A DNA stretch of 64,000 nucleotides from Qipengyuania vesicularis (GCF_019711415.1 NZ_JAIGNJ010000001.1:303001-367000), one strand, 5' to 3'; positions 32,307-42,787 are shown, numbered from the stretch's first letter. Numbers and translations: made by a program. The notes: generated from the sequence alone by a model not told the origin.

Positions 32307-33338
32307 TTACCAGAAGAAGTCGTAGATCACGTCGACCACTTCGCCGCTGTAGATATCGACCAGCAGCACGTCGTCGTAATAGCGGACCCAGCGATAGGGG
32401 CCGTAGACTTCGGGCAGGCGGTAATACCAGGGATCGTTGATCCAGTAGCGGCTGCCGAAGAACAGGCTGCCGAGGCGGAAGCCAATTTCCAGACGGCGAT
32501 AGCGATAATCGCGATAGGGCGCATAGTAACGACCGATCCGGTAGATATGCCTGTGCGAATGGCGGTAGTCGCGCCAATTGTAGCGACGGTCGCCGCGCCA
32601 GCGACGATGGTCCCACCGGTTGTATTCGCGCCACCGGCGTCCGTCGTGATAGCGCGCGCGGCGATCGCTACGGCGGGCATCGCGATAACCATCACGATAG
32701 GCATCGCGGCGGATGCGGCGGTCCTCGCGATAGTCGTGACGCCGTTCGTCACGCCGGCCGGCCCGATAGGCGTCGCGATAGCTGCGGTCACGGTTGCCGC
32801 GATAGCTCCGGTCGCGGTCGCCGCGGTAGGTTCGGTTGCGGTCCCAGTCGCGATTGCCGCGACGGTCCGAACGCCGATCCTGCCTGCGGTCTTCGCGTCG
32901 CTCGCTACGGCGGTCCGACCGACGTTCTTCGCGGCGCTCGCTTCGACGATCGCCGCGGCGTTCCCAGCGGTCATCCGAACGTTCTGCGGCCCTGCGGATT
33001 GCCCGATCGCCGAAATCACCTCGATTGCCCCGGGATTCCTGCCGACGTTCCTGGCGCCGCTCCTGCCTGCGTTCACCGCGATATTCGGAACGTCGCTCCT
33101 CACGACGTTCGCTGCGGCGTTCCTGGCGCCTCTCGCTGCGTCGCTCCTGGCGACGCTCACCGCGACGTTCCTGCCGACGCTCGCCACGTCGTTCGGACCG
33201 ATCGCGGCGATCATCGCGCTGGCTGCGTTGTTCGGAGGCTGTTTCTGCGGCTTGGGTCGGGGCGGGCAGGGCCGTGAACGCGGTGGCGATTGCCAAAGCA
33301 CTCAACGCGCTGCCCTTCATCAGCTGGGTAAGTGTCAT
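32307..33338 (-). CDS. RcnB-like periplasmic protein with Arg-rich repeats
   Basis: This 343-residue exported protein has a signal peptide (residues 1-31, LPAPTQAAE). Next comes a very charged region (residues 45-240) of repeats built from RRQER, RRSER and RRGER units, then Tyr/Arg/Asp repeats. The C-terminal RcnB domain has RWVRYYDDVLLVDIYSGEVVDVIYDFFW-type sequence (last 30 residues). E. coli RcnB influences nickel/cobalt efflux. In sphingomonads such proteins are common and their roles are unclear. The Arg/Glu/Asp repeats may form an extended, polyampholytic envelope segment. Confidence 0.75.
   Translation of the reverse strand: MTLTQLMKGSALSALAIATAFTALPAPTQAAETASEQRSQRDDRRDRSERRGERRQERRGERRQERRSERRQERRSERREERRSEYRGERRQERRQERRQESRGNRGDFGDRAIRRAAERSDDRWERRGDRRSERREERRSDRRSERREDRRQDRRSDRRGNRDWDRNRTYRGDRDRSYRGNRDRSYRDAYRAGRRDERRHDYREDRRIRRDAYRDGYRDARRSDRRARYHDGRRWREYNRWDHRRWRGDRRYNWRDYRHSHRHIYRIGRYYAPYRDYRYRRLEIGFRLGSLFFGSRYWINDPWYYRLPEVYGPYRWVRYYDDVLLVDIYSGEVVDVIYDFFW
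33033..33206 (-). repeat. in-frame repeats coding (R-R-x-E-R)n
   Basis: About 174 bp inside the RcnB-like gene, residues 45-102, consist of imperfect short repeats coding RRQER/RRSER/RRGER/RREER units. Copies differ at silent positions. Such arrays can expand or contract by slippage. This is not a CRISPR array: there are no unique spacers of constant length. Confidence 0.7.
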
Positions 33339-33454
33339 GGAGCGTGTCCTCTTCGAGTCGAAAGCCGCTCCACACCTGCGGCCAATGGTTTCGATGTTGC
33401 TCCTTGTATCAGCTCGGCCTGTCCCGAAACTGAACCGCTCCAACCGGTCGCCAT

Positions 33455-33472
33455 TCAGGAAAGTACTCCTGA
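33455..33472. promoter_or_regulatory. palindrome before FMN split-barrel gene
   Basis: TCAGGAAAGTACTCCTGA has perfect 6-bp arms (TCAGGA/TCCTGA) around a 6-bp core. It ends 2 bp before the ATG at 33475 and contains the AGGAAAG ribosome site. It lies between divergent genes, so it could be an operator, or an RNA hairpin hiding the ribosome site. Confidence 0.4.
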
Positions 33473-33474
33473 CA

Positions 33475-34083
33475 ATGAACGCAACCCCTCGCGTCTTCGC
33501 GCGTTCGTGTGAAATGGAATTCACACTCGCCAACGTTCGCGCCGATATCGTCGAGAGGCTGTCACATGCCGCCTCAGACCGCCATTCGGCAATGCACACA
33601 CCGGTTGTCGCAACCGCCGATGCAGACGCGCGGGTGATGGTCTTGCGGGAGTTCGATGCGGAGAACTGGCGCCTGCGATTCCACACCGATGCGCGTGCAC
33701 CCAAGAGCGAGGTCATCGCAGATGGATCGCCGGTCGGCGTGCTGTTCTACGACAGGGAGGCGAAGATCCAGATTCGCTGTCGCGGAACTGGCAGGATCGA
33801 AGGCGCGGGTCCAATTGCCGACAGGGCCTGGGAGGAGAGCACGCCCTTTGCTCGCCGGTGCTACCTCGGCGCGGCCCCTGGCGAGACGCGACAGGAGCCC
33901 TCAAGCGGCCTACCCGACTGGATCGCGGGCAAGCAACCCGAAGAAGAACAGCTCGCTCCGGCGCGGCAAAACTTCGCGGTCTTGATCATCGAGATCCAGA
34001 GTGCCGATTGGTACTTCCTGTCCAACGAAGGACATCGCCGGGCGGAATTCGAGAACGGCGAGGGGCGCTGGCTAACGCCCTGA
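33475..34083 (+). CDS. pyridoxamine 5'-phosphate oxidase-like FMN split-barrel protein
   Basis: This protein of about 202 residues has the FMN-binding split-barrel fold (PNPOx-like). HTPVVATADADARVMVLREFD opens the barrel, and LRFHTDARAPKSEVIADGSPVGVLFYDREAKIQIRCRG follows, with the Arg/Lys pattern used to bind flavin phosphate. The C-terminal part (FAVLIIEIQSADWYFLSNEGHRRAEFE) is typical of this subfamily. ATG 33475 has AGGAAAG 11 bp before it; ATG 33514 would match the shorter start often seen. True PdxH activity is doubtful; flavin or general reductase roles are possible. Confidence 0.8.
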   Translation: MNATPRVFARSCEMEFTLANVRADIVERLSHAASDRHSAMHTPVVATADADARVMVLREFDAENWRLRFHTDARAPKSEVIADGSPVGVLFYDREAKIQIRCRGTGRIEGAGPIADRAWEESTPFARRCYLGAAPGETRQEPSSGLPDWIAGKQPEEEQLAPARQNFAVLIIEIQSADWYFLSNEGHRRAEFENGEGRWLTP

Positions 34084-34118
34084 AGTCTGGAAACCGGGTT
34101 TTCTCTGGCAAGCAGCGA

Positions 34119-35927
34119 TCACGCTGCGTGGACGGCGTGGCGGTCGCGGCCAGCGTGCTTGGCGGCATAGAGCGCCTCGTCTGCCGCGCGTAGCAGGTCG
34201 CGGTCGTCCCAGCCGGGCTGCAGCTCGGCCAGACCGATGCTCAAGGTAACCTGCAGCGGCTGGCCCCAGTCTTGCTGTGACAGGCGATGCCGGATCGCCT
34301 CGCAGCGGACCGCAAGGTCTGCGGCGCGGCGGCCCGGGAAGACGAAGAGGAATTCTTCCCCGCCGATCCGGCCAACAGTATCTGCGTCGATCGCCGCTTC
34401 GGACAGGATATCGGCAATCTGCTTGATGACCCGGTCGCCGACCCCGTGACCAAAGCGGTCATTGACCGACTTGAAGTAGTCGATGTCGACCATGGCAACG
34501 GTCAGCGGATCGCCGGCGAGGTCCGATCGGTCCATCGCTTCCGCCAGATTGGCGAGGATGCAGCGACGGTTTGGCATTCCGGTCAACGGATCGGTGGCAG
34601 CCAGCATGCGCACTTCGGCAGCCTCGCGTTCCGCCTTGGCGCGGGCGATTTCGAGATGCTGCATGGTTTCGGCACGCTCGGTCACGTCGAGGATCGTACC
34701 GAACAGCTCGACCACGCGGCCGTCCTCGTCGGCTTCGGCTTCGCCGCGGCAATCGAGATGGACGATTTCGCCCGTGGGCGTCTCGATGCGCGATTCGAAA
34801 GCGAAGGGCAGGGCATGGGTCGATGCTTCGAGGATGAAAGCGCGGACGCGACCGCGGTCTTCGCTGACATGCAATGCCAGCCAGTCCTCGAAGCGAGGCT
34901 CGGCGTCCTCGTCGAAGCCGCAGATGCGCAGTGCCTCACGCGACCAGCGTGCCGAGCTGTCCTGCGGGCAGAAGCGGAAGTGACCAACCTTTGCGGCGTG
35001 TTCCGCAATCTCGAGAAGGCGGGCAGTCTCGGCGACCTCGGCGAGTCCTTTCTCCCGCTGGGCCAGTAGAATGGCAAGCGGCATCGAGGATGCGATCAGC
35101 GCCACCAGATAGACCTGGAAGAAGAGGACCTGCTGTTCGGTCGATGGGAAGAACAGCGTGACGGGACCGGCGTTGAATGCGGTGAGCACCGAACCGATGA
35201 TCGCGATGACCGTGAGGGCCACCGCAGCGCCGCTCAGCCCCATGGTCGTTGTGGCCAGCGCCATCGCCATGACCGGAAGGAACAGCAGCGGAATGTCAGC
35301 CTGGCCGAACGCAGCAATGGAAAGGATCGCCACCACAGTCACAGTCCAGGCGGACCGGAACGAGAGCAGGTTGCGCCGATCTTGCGGGTCGTTGGCGACG
35401 AACAGGATGACCGGCGTTACGATAAGCATGCCGAGCGAGACCGTGCTGGCCCAGGACGAAAGGAATGCATAACTGAGGTTGAGTGAAAGCAGGCCGGCCA
35501 TCAGTGCGCTGGCGCACCCGCCGACGATGGCAGCCGCAGCGAAGCGTAGCGTCGACAGTGGACGCTCAAGCGTTACCGAATTGCCGGTCTTGCCACCCAT
35601 CAGCGCGAAGACGAGATAGCCTTCGAGCAAGTTCGCCACTGTGTAACCCGTCGTGGCAAGGAAGCTCGAACCCGACCACATGTTGGAAATCATGCTGGCA
35701 ACCGCCACCCATGCGGCGGTCACGACACGGTCACGGGGCCCCATCAGCAACAGGGCGGCAACGAAAATCCCGCTGGAGGGCCAGACCGCGGCGATGCCGT
35801 CTGCACCTTGCGTGAGGTCCAGTGCGATCACGGCGCATGCCAGCCATGCGATGCCCACCAGCATCGGCCAGCCAAAATAGCCTGCACGTGAAACGCGATC
35901 GGTCAAAGCTAGCTCCCCCTTCGACAT
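34119..35927 (-). CDS. MASE1-PAS-GGDEF diguanylate cyclase
   Basis: This 602-residue membrane sensor has an N-terminal MASE1-type domain with about eight helices (residues 15-290), a PAS domain (about residues 305-420, ending FGTILDVTERAE), a coiled linker, and a GGDEF domain with an active G-G-E-E-F site. It should make cyclic di-GMP from GTP in response to a membrane or PAS signal. The Arg of the inhibitory RxxD site is missing (the site reads I-D-A-D before TVGRI), so product inhibition may be weak. A TTG at 35906 with GGGGGAG 6 bp before it is an alternative start. Confidence 0.9.
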   Translation of the reverse strand: MSKGELALTDRVSRAGYFGWPMLVGIAWLACAVIALDLTQGADGIAAVWPSSGIFVAALLLMGPRDRVVTAAWVAVASMISNMWSGSSFLATTGYTVANLLEGYLVFALMGGKTGNSVTLERPLSTLRFAAAAIVGGCASALMAGLLSLNLSYAFLSSWASTVSLGMLIVTPVILFVANDPQDRRNLLSFRSAWTVTVVAILSIAAFGQADIPLLFLPVMAMALATTTMGLSGAAVALTVIAIIGSVLTAFNAGPVTLFFPSTEQQVLFFQVYLVALIASSMPLAILLAQREKGLAEVAETARLLEIAEHAAKVGHFRFCPQDSSARWSREALRICGFDEDAEPRFEDWLALHVSEDRGRVRAFILEASTHALPFAFESRIETPTGEIVHLDCRGEAEADEDGRVVELFGTILDVTERAETMQHLEIARAKAEREAAEVRMLAATDPLTGMPNRRCILANLAEAMDRSDLAGDPLTVAMVDIDYFKSVNDRFGHGVGDRVIKQIADILSEAAIDADTVGRIGGEEFLFVFPGRRAADLAVRCEAIRHRLSQQDWGQPLQVTLSIGLAELQPGWDDRDLLRAADEALYAAKHAGRDRHAVHAA

Positions 35928-36061
35928 TCGATCCTAGCCAGCGATTCTGGCTGCCGGATGAATGTCGCGACTCGGTATAGTCGATTCCCCCTATCCACGA
36001 TTGGAAGGAATCGACCGCAAGCGACCCATCGCCCGATTTGCACAAAGGGGTGTCGAAATGG

Positions 36062-37342
36062 TTACAGGGCGGCAATCGCCCTGATCGTTCGCTCGACATC
36101 TGCCTCATCGGTCATCAGGCTCGGGGCGACGCGCATGTGCAGCGGGCGATAGAAACCCGGCACGACGCTGGCGATGATGCCCATCGTATCAAGCTTGTCG
36201 ACCGCCTCATAAGGGTCCCATCCGGCCACATCGAAAGCAATGATGCCGGCGGAAAGTGCCTCATCATCGGGAGTCGCCAGTGTCACCTTTGGCAGCTTGG
36301 CCAATCCCTGCTTGGTCATGGTCGCAAGCGATGCGATGCGTTCGGCGATTCGCCTGCGTCCGATGGCGCTGCAAAAGCGGAAGGCATCTTCGACTGCCCA
36401 GCTATGCTCGAAGGCGTGGAAGCCACCGGGCGTGTGCCATGCTGCCAAAGGCATCTCCCGAGGCGGCATTTTGCGCCAGCTCGGGTCGAAGGTGGGGATC
36501 GTCGCCTGCACGAAAGCCTGCGCTTCTGGCCGCGCCCAAACGAGGCCGGTGCCGCGGGGTCCGTAAATCCACTTGTGCGTCCCGGCGATGAAGAAGTCTG
36601 CTCCCATGTCGGGAATGTCGATGTCCTGGTTTCCAAAACCGTGAACCCCATCGACGGCAAACAGCGTGCGTGCCTCGTCGGATTTGCCGCGATTGTGCTC
36701 GGCTACGACCTCGCCGATTTCTTCGACCGGCATCTTTACCCCGGTACCCGAATGCACCCAGGTCATTGCGAAGAGCCGCGTCTCGTCGCGAAGCGCGGCG
36801 CGGACATTGGATATGATCTCGTCCTTCGTCGCGTGCCGGGAGGCGGCATAGAGGGGTTCGCGGCGCAGGTCGGCGCCCGAGCGCTGGGCCGCGTACATCG
36901 TCGAGATATGGGTCACGATGTGGTCGCGCGTGTCCGTGAGGACTTCGCGGCCTTGCTCTATCGGGATGTTCGACAGGGTGAGGCCGAGACCCGCCGTGGT
37001 CGAACCGACTTGGGCGAGGTGGTCGGGATCGGCGCCCATGAACTCGGCTGCTGCATCGCGCAAACCACGCTCGCACGGCTCCATCATTGCGAGGATGTAT
37101 CCATGGCTCTCGCGGTCGAGGCCGAGCTGATGCCTCGCAATGGCCTCGCGTACCGGCTTGGGGTGCGAGGCGAGGTAGAACGCACTCATCTGGGTGATGC
37201 CGGGCGCAGGATCGAACTGCGCTTTCACCTCCGCCCAATCCATCTCGCCAAGCGCCTTGGCCGTGCTGGCGGTGCTGCCGGCACCCGTTGCTACCGCTCC
37301 GGCACCAATGCTCGATGCAACGAGAAATTCCCTGCGCTTCAT
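36062..37342 (-). CDS. Tat-exported class V aminotransferase-fold PLP protein
   Basis: This 426-residue fold-type I PLP enzyme related to isopenicillin-N epimerase/cysteine desulfurase-like proteins has a twin-arginine signal (MKRREFLVASSIGAGAV, residues 1-17). The PLP-binding Lys is in FIAGTHKWIYGPRGTG, and the Asp that holds the pyridine nitrogen is in FAVDGVHGFG. Export of a PLP enzyme already loaded with cofactor would explain the Tat signal. The reaction (epimerase, lyase or desulfurase) cannot be told. The ATG at 37342 places the RR motif correctly. Confidence 0.85.
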   Translation of the reverse strand: MKRREFLVASSIGAGAVATGAGSTASTAKALGEMDWAEVKAQFDPAPGITQMSAFYLASHPKPVREAIARHQLGLDRESHGYILAMMEPCERGLRDAAAEFMGADPDHLAQVGSTTAGLGLTLSNIPIEQGREVLTDTRDHIVTHISTMYAAQRSGADLRREPLYAASRHATKDEIISNVRAALRDETRLFAMTWVHSGTGVKMPVEEIGEVVAEHNRGKSDEARTLFAVDGVHGFGNQDIDIPDMGADFFIAGTHKWIYGPRGTGLVWARPEAQAFVQATIPTFDPSWRKMPPREMPLAAWHTPGGFHAFEHSWAVEDAFRFCSAIGRRRIAERIASLATMTKQGLAKLPKVTLATPDDEALSAGIIAFDVAGWDPYEAVDKLDTMGIIASVVPGFYRPLHMRVAPSLMTDEADVERTIRAIAAL

Positions 37343-37497
37343 GATCCAGTCCTCCTCGAGTCGGCAAGGTACGCCTGTTTCGCATCCGCTCCAAATGGAG
37401 GGCGCAAGCGCCTCGACTTCCAGAAATGTCCCGTCGCTGCTATTCCGGAGCCAGAAAGCAAACAGATGGGGTCGCGGTTTCTGGAGGGGAGAATCCA

Positions 37498-38232
37498 ATG
37501 CCTGCCTTGCGCTTCGGCTATGCCGTCATCGTATACCTGCTGTTTTTCGCGACATTCCTGTACCTTATCGCCTTCACGGCCGACATGTTCGTACCAAAGA
37601 GCGTCGATAGCGGCGCCGCGCCCGGCCTTGGCACGGCGCTGATTGTCGACCTCGGCCTGATCGCCCTGTTCGGTATCCAGCACTCGGTCATGGCGCGTCC
37701 CGCGTTCAAAAAGAAGCTGACCAGGACATTGCATCCGGCAATCGAACGGGCGACCTACGTCCTTGCTACGCTTGTGGTTCTGTGGGCGATCTTCGCCTTC
37801 TGGCAGCCGATCCCGCAGGTCCTCTGGTCGGCGCAGGCCGATTGGGCGGTGATGGCGCTCTGGGCGCTTTTCCTGATCGGCTGGACGATTGCTTTCATCA
37901 GCACCTGGCTGCTCAACCATTTCGAGCTGTTCGGCCTCCAGCAGGTCTGGCTCGACATGACCGGTCGCGAGGCGCAGCCGCAGCAATTCCGCGATCCGCT
38001 GTTCTACAAGCTTTCGCGCCACCCGCTCTATCTCGGAATGCTCATCGGCCTGTGGGCGATCCCCGAGATGACTGTGGGCCATGCGGTCTTTGCGGGCGGC
38101 CTGACGGTCTACGTCCTCATCGCCATTCGCTATGAAGAGCGCGACCTCACCGAGTTCCTAGGTGAGCGCTATACGGAGTATCGTCGGCGCGTGGGGATGC
38201 TGGTTCCGGGCATTGGGAAAGCAAGGAATTAA
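37498..38232 (+). CDS. methanethiol S-methyltransferase-like (MddA/NnrU family)
   Basis: This 244-residue membrane protein of the NnrU/isoprenylcysteine-methyltransferase-like group matches the MddA type, which makes dimethyl sulfide from methanethiol and SAM. Features are IVDLGLIALFGIQHSVMARPAFK, LYKLSRHPLYLGMLIG with the catalytic/SAM-binding RHP, and ALRYEERDLTEFLGERYTEYRRRVGMLVP-like ending. About five membrane helices are visible. The ATG at 37498 follows GGAGGGGAG. The substrate is inferred from family only. It is divergent from the Tat-exported PLP gene, which might release a thiol. Confidence 0.8.
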   Translation: MPALRFGYAVIVYLLFFATFLYLIAFTADMFVPKSVDSGAAPGLGTALIVDLGLIALFGIQHSVMARPAFKKKLTRTLHPAIERATYVLATLVVLWAIFAFWQPIPQVLWSAQADWAVMALWALFLIGWTIAFISTWLLNHFELFGLQQVWLDMTGREAQPQQFRDPLFYKLSRHPLYLGMLIGLWAIPEMTVGHAVFAGGLTVYVLIAIRYEERDLTEFLGERYTEYRRRVGMLVPGIGKARN

Positions 38233-38309
38233 CTGCGGTCACTGTCGTGTCCTTACAATTTGTTAGTTCCCGTTTACCCCATAATCTCGGGCGGGAGGGT
38301 CCAGTCCCC

Positions 38310-39152
38310 ATGCATGTGCGCTATTTCCGGCCTCGCGAAGATATCGCGGAGTTCGTCAGCAGTTATTACAGCGTGCGCTTCGACACGCCGGTAGCTGACG
38401 TCATGCGGGCAGAGATCGCCAGCGTCCGGTTCCTGGTCAAAGGCTCGCTGACGATCGACATCGGGCAGGGGCCGGTTGAGCTGGCTGCCAAGTGCAGCCT
38501 GCTGTGCGGGGCCACCCACCAGGCCAGCCCGGTCGAATTTTCGCAAGGCTTCCACGTCTTCGGCGCTGCGGTCACGCCGCTCGGCTGGGCGCGCATGTTT
38601 AGCGTCGACGCCAGCGACCTCGCCGATTCCGTTGCGCCACTCGAGGAATATGTCGCCAAGGAGCAGGCTGCGCTGGCAAAGCGGATCGTCAACGCAACCG
38701 ACGACGAAACCCGGGTGACCATTTGCGATCACCTGTTCGCCTCGATGGCCGACCACGAAAAGCCTATCAATCGAACCTTCATCGATGTGGTGACCGCCTG
38801 GATTACCTCGCCCGACGATCACGAGCTTGCGGACCTGCTCGAGAGGCTGGACCTTTCGCCCCGCCAGGTGGAGCGCCTTTGCAAGAAGTATTTCGGCAGC
38901 CCGCCCCAGATGCTCCACCGCAAGTTTCGCGCATTGAATTGCGCAAACCAGCTAAGCTGGCACGACCTTACCGACTGGCGGGAAGTGGCGCTCGAACAAT
39001 ATTGCGACCAGCCCCACTTCATCCGCGAGTTCAAGCACTTCAACGGCCACACGCCGAAAGAGTTTATCGAGGGCCCGCACATCCTCCTGCGCACGACGCT
39101 ACAGGAGCGCCTGCAGATCGAGCATGAATCGCCGTTGAGTTTGATTGGGTGA
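38310..39152 (+). CDS. AraC family transcriptional regulator
   Basis: This 280-residue protein has an N-terminal sensor domain (residues 1-165, AraC-like DUF6597-type pattern: MHVRYFRPREDIAEFVSSYYSV) and a C-terminal AraC helix-turn-helix domain (about residues 180-265). The DNA-binding part has LADLLERLDLSPRQVERLCKKYFG and QPHFIREFKHFNGHTPKEF. It starts 77 bp after the MddA-like gene on the same strand, with GGGAGGG before the ATG. Its targets are unknown. Confidence 0.82.
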   Translation: MHVRYFRPREDIAEFVSSYYSVRFDTPVADVMRAEIASVRFLVKGSLTIDIGQGPVELAAKCSLLCGATHQASPVEFSQGFHVFGAAVTPLGWARMFSVDASDLADSVAPLEEYVAKEQAALAKRIVNATDDETRVTICDHLFASMADHEKPINRTFIDVVTAWITSPDDHELADLLERLDLSPRQVERLCKKYFGSPPQMLHRKFRALNCANQLSWHDLTDWREVALEQYCDQPHFIREFKHFNGHTPKEFIEGPHILLRTTLQERLQIEHESPLSLIG

Positions 39153-39176
39153 GGGCGACCACATCAGGCCGCCCTC
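39151..39176. terminator. possible bidirectional terminator
   Basis: GAGGGCG (39151-39157) pairs with CGCCCTC (39170-39176) across a 12-nt loop, between the convergent AraC and FKBP genes. There is only a weak T-run, so confidence is modest. Confidence 0.45.
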
Positions 39177-39185
39177 GCGATTTGT

Positions 39186-39623
39186 TCAGGCGGCTTTCTG
39201 GATATCGCGCAAGGTCAGTTCGAAACTGACGTCCTCGCCCGCAAGAGGGTGATTGCCGTCGGCCTTCACGCTCTTTTCGTTCACCTCAAGGATGAAGAGC
39301 ACCATTGGCTGGCCGTTTGGAGCTTGCGCGTTGAGCTGCATACCGGGCTGCGGAGCTGGCTCGGGAGGCAAGTTGGCGCGGGGGATGTCGATCACCAGTT
39401 CCTCGCGGCGAGGGCCGAAGGCGTTGTCGCTGGCGATCTCGACAGTCTGGCTTTCACCGACCTGCATACCAGAGAGCACCTGCTCGACCTGCGGGAAGAT
39501 CGGCCCGCTGCCGAGCTGGACCTGCTGCGGCCCTACCTGCTCGGTATTGCCGATAATTTCGCCATCGCCCCGGCGAAGGACGTAGTCGATGGTCACGGTG
39601 TCACCGGTGTTGGGAGTGGTCAT
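39186..39623 (-). CDS. FKBP-type peptidyl-prolyl isomerase (SlyD-like)
   Basis: This 145-residue cytosolic cis-trans prolyl isomerase/chaperone starts with the FKBP strand TVTIDYVLRRGDGEIIGNT. FPQVEQVLSGMQVGES and NAFGPRREEL follow, the usual SlyD/FkpB pattern with an insert-in-flap region. The His-rich metal tail of E. coli SlyD is absent. The ATG at 39623 gives the family N-terminus. Likely role: general folding of proline-containing proteins. Confidence 0.88.
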   Translation of the reverse strand: MTTPNTGDTVTIDYVLRRGDGEIIGNTEQVGPQQVQLGSGPIFPQVEQVLSGMQVGESQTVEIASDNAFGPRREELVIDIPRANLPPEPAPQPGMQLNAQAPNGQPMVLFILEVNEKSVKADGNHPLAGEDVSFELTLRDIQKAA

Positions 39624-39758
39624 GGATATCCTTTGGAAGTTCGTGTTCGCGGCGCGGGTAGGGGTGCGCCGTCTGGAACCGCACTCGCGTTTCGAGCGCA
39701 TCGTGCACGATTGTGTCAAAGGTGGGTAGGGGGAGTCAAATGAAGTTCGAAGCCTGCC

Positions 39759-40772
39759 CTACTGCGAGAGCACGTCACTCCGGATCAGGTCTTCGAGCCC
39801 TTCGACAACGAGGGCAAGGCGAGCATAGTCGAGCGTATCCGCAGTATCTGTGGTGCGGTGGTAATTCGGATTTCTGAAGATGGCGGTATCCGTTATCATG
39901 AAGGCGTCGATTCCCCGTTCGGAATAGGCCCAGTGATCTGACCAGTCGATCCCGCGAACAAAGGACGGTGCGGTGCCGCCGATTGAAGGGATGCGGGCGG
40001 ATTCGCGAAATTGGCCGATCGCTTTCCTAAGGAAATCTCGCGCGGACGTGTCACCAACGAATGCAATGAAGTTGCCGGTCCCCGGATAGCGTAGCGAGAG
40101 CGGAAACGGGTAATCCTGACTCCCAGGCTCATCGGAATAATACCCCATCGTTTCCAGCGAAATCATTCCAACAATTTCCTGCGTTGCCGGTATGGCTTGG
40201 GCATGAACAAAGCTGCCCATCGCGGGAGTCTTGAAGTGTGGCGGTTCCTCATTCGCGAAGAAGACGAGTTCGAGCGCTAGTTGGCGGTTTGCAGGCACTG
40301 ACTTCAGGGACCTCGCAAGTTCGAGCAAGGCTGCGATGCCGCTGGCATTGTCGTCGGCGCCAGGCGAGGCACCAGCCGTGTCATAGTGAGCCCCGATGAT
40401 CAAAACAGGCGCATCGGCAATCGGGGCGGGAAGCCTGACGATCACATTATCGGCGGGTGACACCACCGTTTGGCGATGCGGCTCGTAGCCATAGCTCCTG
40501 AGCTCGCCTTCCAGATAGGCGACCGTTCGCATGATCGACGCCTGACGCTCAAGATTACGCGAACCGGTGGAGAGCGCGATCACATGCTCTTCGAGCCTGT
40601 CAGCAAGCTCTGTATCGAGTGGTTTGGCTGAAGATCCGGAGTAAGAACTGCCCGGAGTGCTGGTCGCCCAGAAAAATCCTGCAACCAACAAGAGCAGGAG
40701 GCCCAAGCCCAAGAACAGAGAAACGCGGCGAGCAATGTCGCTGCGCTTCTCTGCTTGTTCGAAGAAGCTCAC
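39759..40772 (-). CDS. M28 family metallopeptidase
   Basis: This 337-residue membrane-anchored (N-terminal helix at about residues 17-35) zinc aminopeptidase has the family ligands in G-A-H-Y-D-T, G-A-D-D-N-A-S-G and FFANEEPPHF. A C-terminal HWAYSERG and a late His segment complete the site. It probably trims N-terminal residues from peptides in the periplasm. The start is GTG at 40772, 3 bp after the ettA stop on the same strand, so it is co-transcribed with ettA. Confidence 0.85.
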   Translation of the reverse strand: MSFFEQAEKRSDIARRVSLFLGLGLLLLLVAGFFWATSTPGSSYSGSSAKPLDTELADRLEEHVIALSTGSRNLERQASIMRTVAYLEGELRSYGYEPHRQTVVSPADNVIVRLPAPIADAPVLIIGAHYDTAGASPGADDNASGIAALLELARSLKSVPANRQLALELVFFANEEPPHFKTPAMGSFVHAQAIPATQEIVGMISLETMGYYSDEPGSQDYPFPLSLRYPGTGNFIAFVGDTSARDFLRKAIGQFRESARIPSIGGTAPSFVRGIDWSDHWAYSERGIDAFMITDTAIFRNPNYHRTTDTADTLDYARLALVVEGLEDLIRSDVLSQ

Positions 40773-40775
40773 TGA

Positions 40776-42449
<1,674 letters not shown>

Positions 42450-42787
42450 CGGGCGAATCCTTGGATATCTTCAAAGAGAATGGGAAAGTTGGTGGGGCAG
42501 ATAGTCGCGCGAGGCCGTCGGGGCAAGGCGCGAAGCGGGGAGACGCGTTGCAATTCTCCTCCCCAGGCATGGGCGGAAGTCAGTGAGCTTCAATTCGGGA
42601 GAGTAGCCACAAGTCAAAACACGCCGGGATCGTGTGAATTGTTAAACTAGTATTTGGAAATCATACGAATTTTCTCTCGAAAACTTGCAGGTTTGCCTCC
42701 GCCATCCCTTGTAAGAACGCGCCAAATCTATACGGCGCGTTAAGGCTTTCTCTCTAGGGAAGACGGCGAGGGTCGAAGGGCAGTCGC
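42450..42787. other. 338-bp gap between ettA and the second GGDEF gene
   Basis: No gene is supported here. The first 150 bp are the divergent ettA promoter region. The AT-richer middle (42635-42700) probably carries promoters. The last part holds an inverted repeat in the leader of the GGDEF gene. No terminator or small RNA was recognised. Confidence 0.5.
42716..42741 (+). promoter_or_regulatory. hairpin in leader of GGDEF gene
   Basis: AACGCGCC and GGCGCGTT form a perfect 8-bp stem with a 10-nt loop, 46 bp before the ATG at 42788. No T-run follows, so it is more likely an operator or RNA leader structure than a terminator. Confidence 0.4.

Noticed and set aside
33033-33206. CRISPR-like appearance of regular repeats
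   Set aside because: The repeats are in frame inside a gene and code RRxER units; there are no unique spacers and no cas genes.
36038-37642. A 534-codon open frame antisense to the Tat-exported PLP enzyme
   Set aside because: The opposite strand carries intact PLP motifs and a Tat signal; the antisense frame has no family features.
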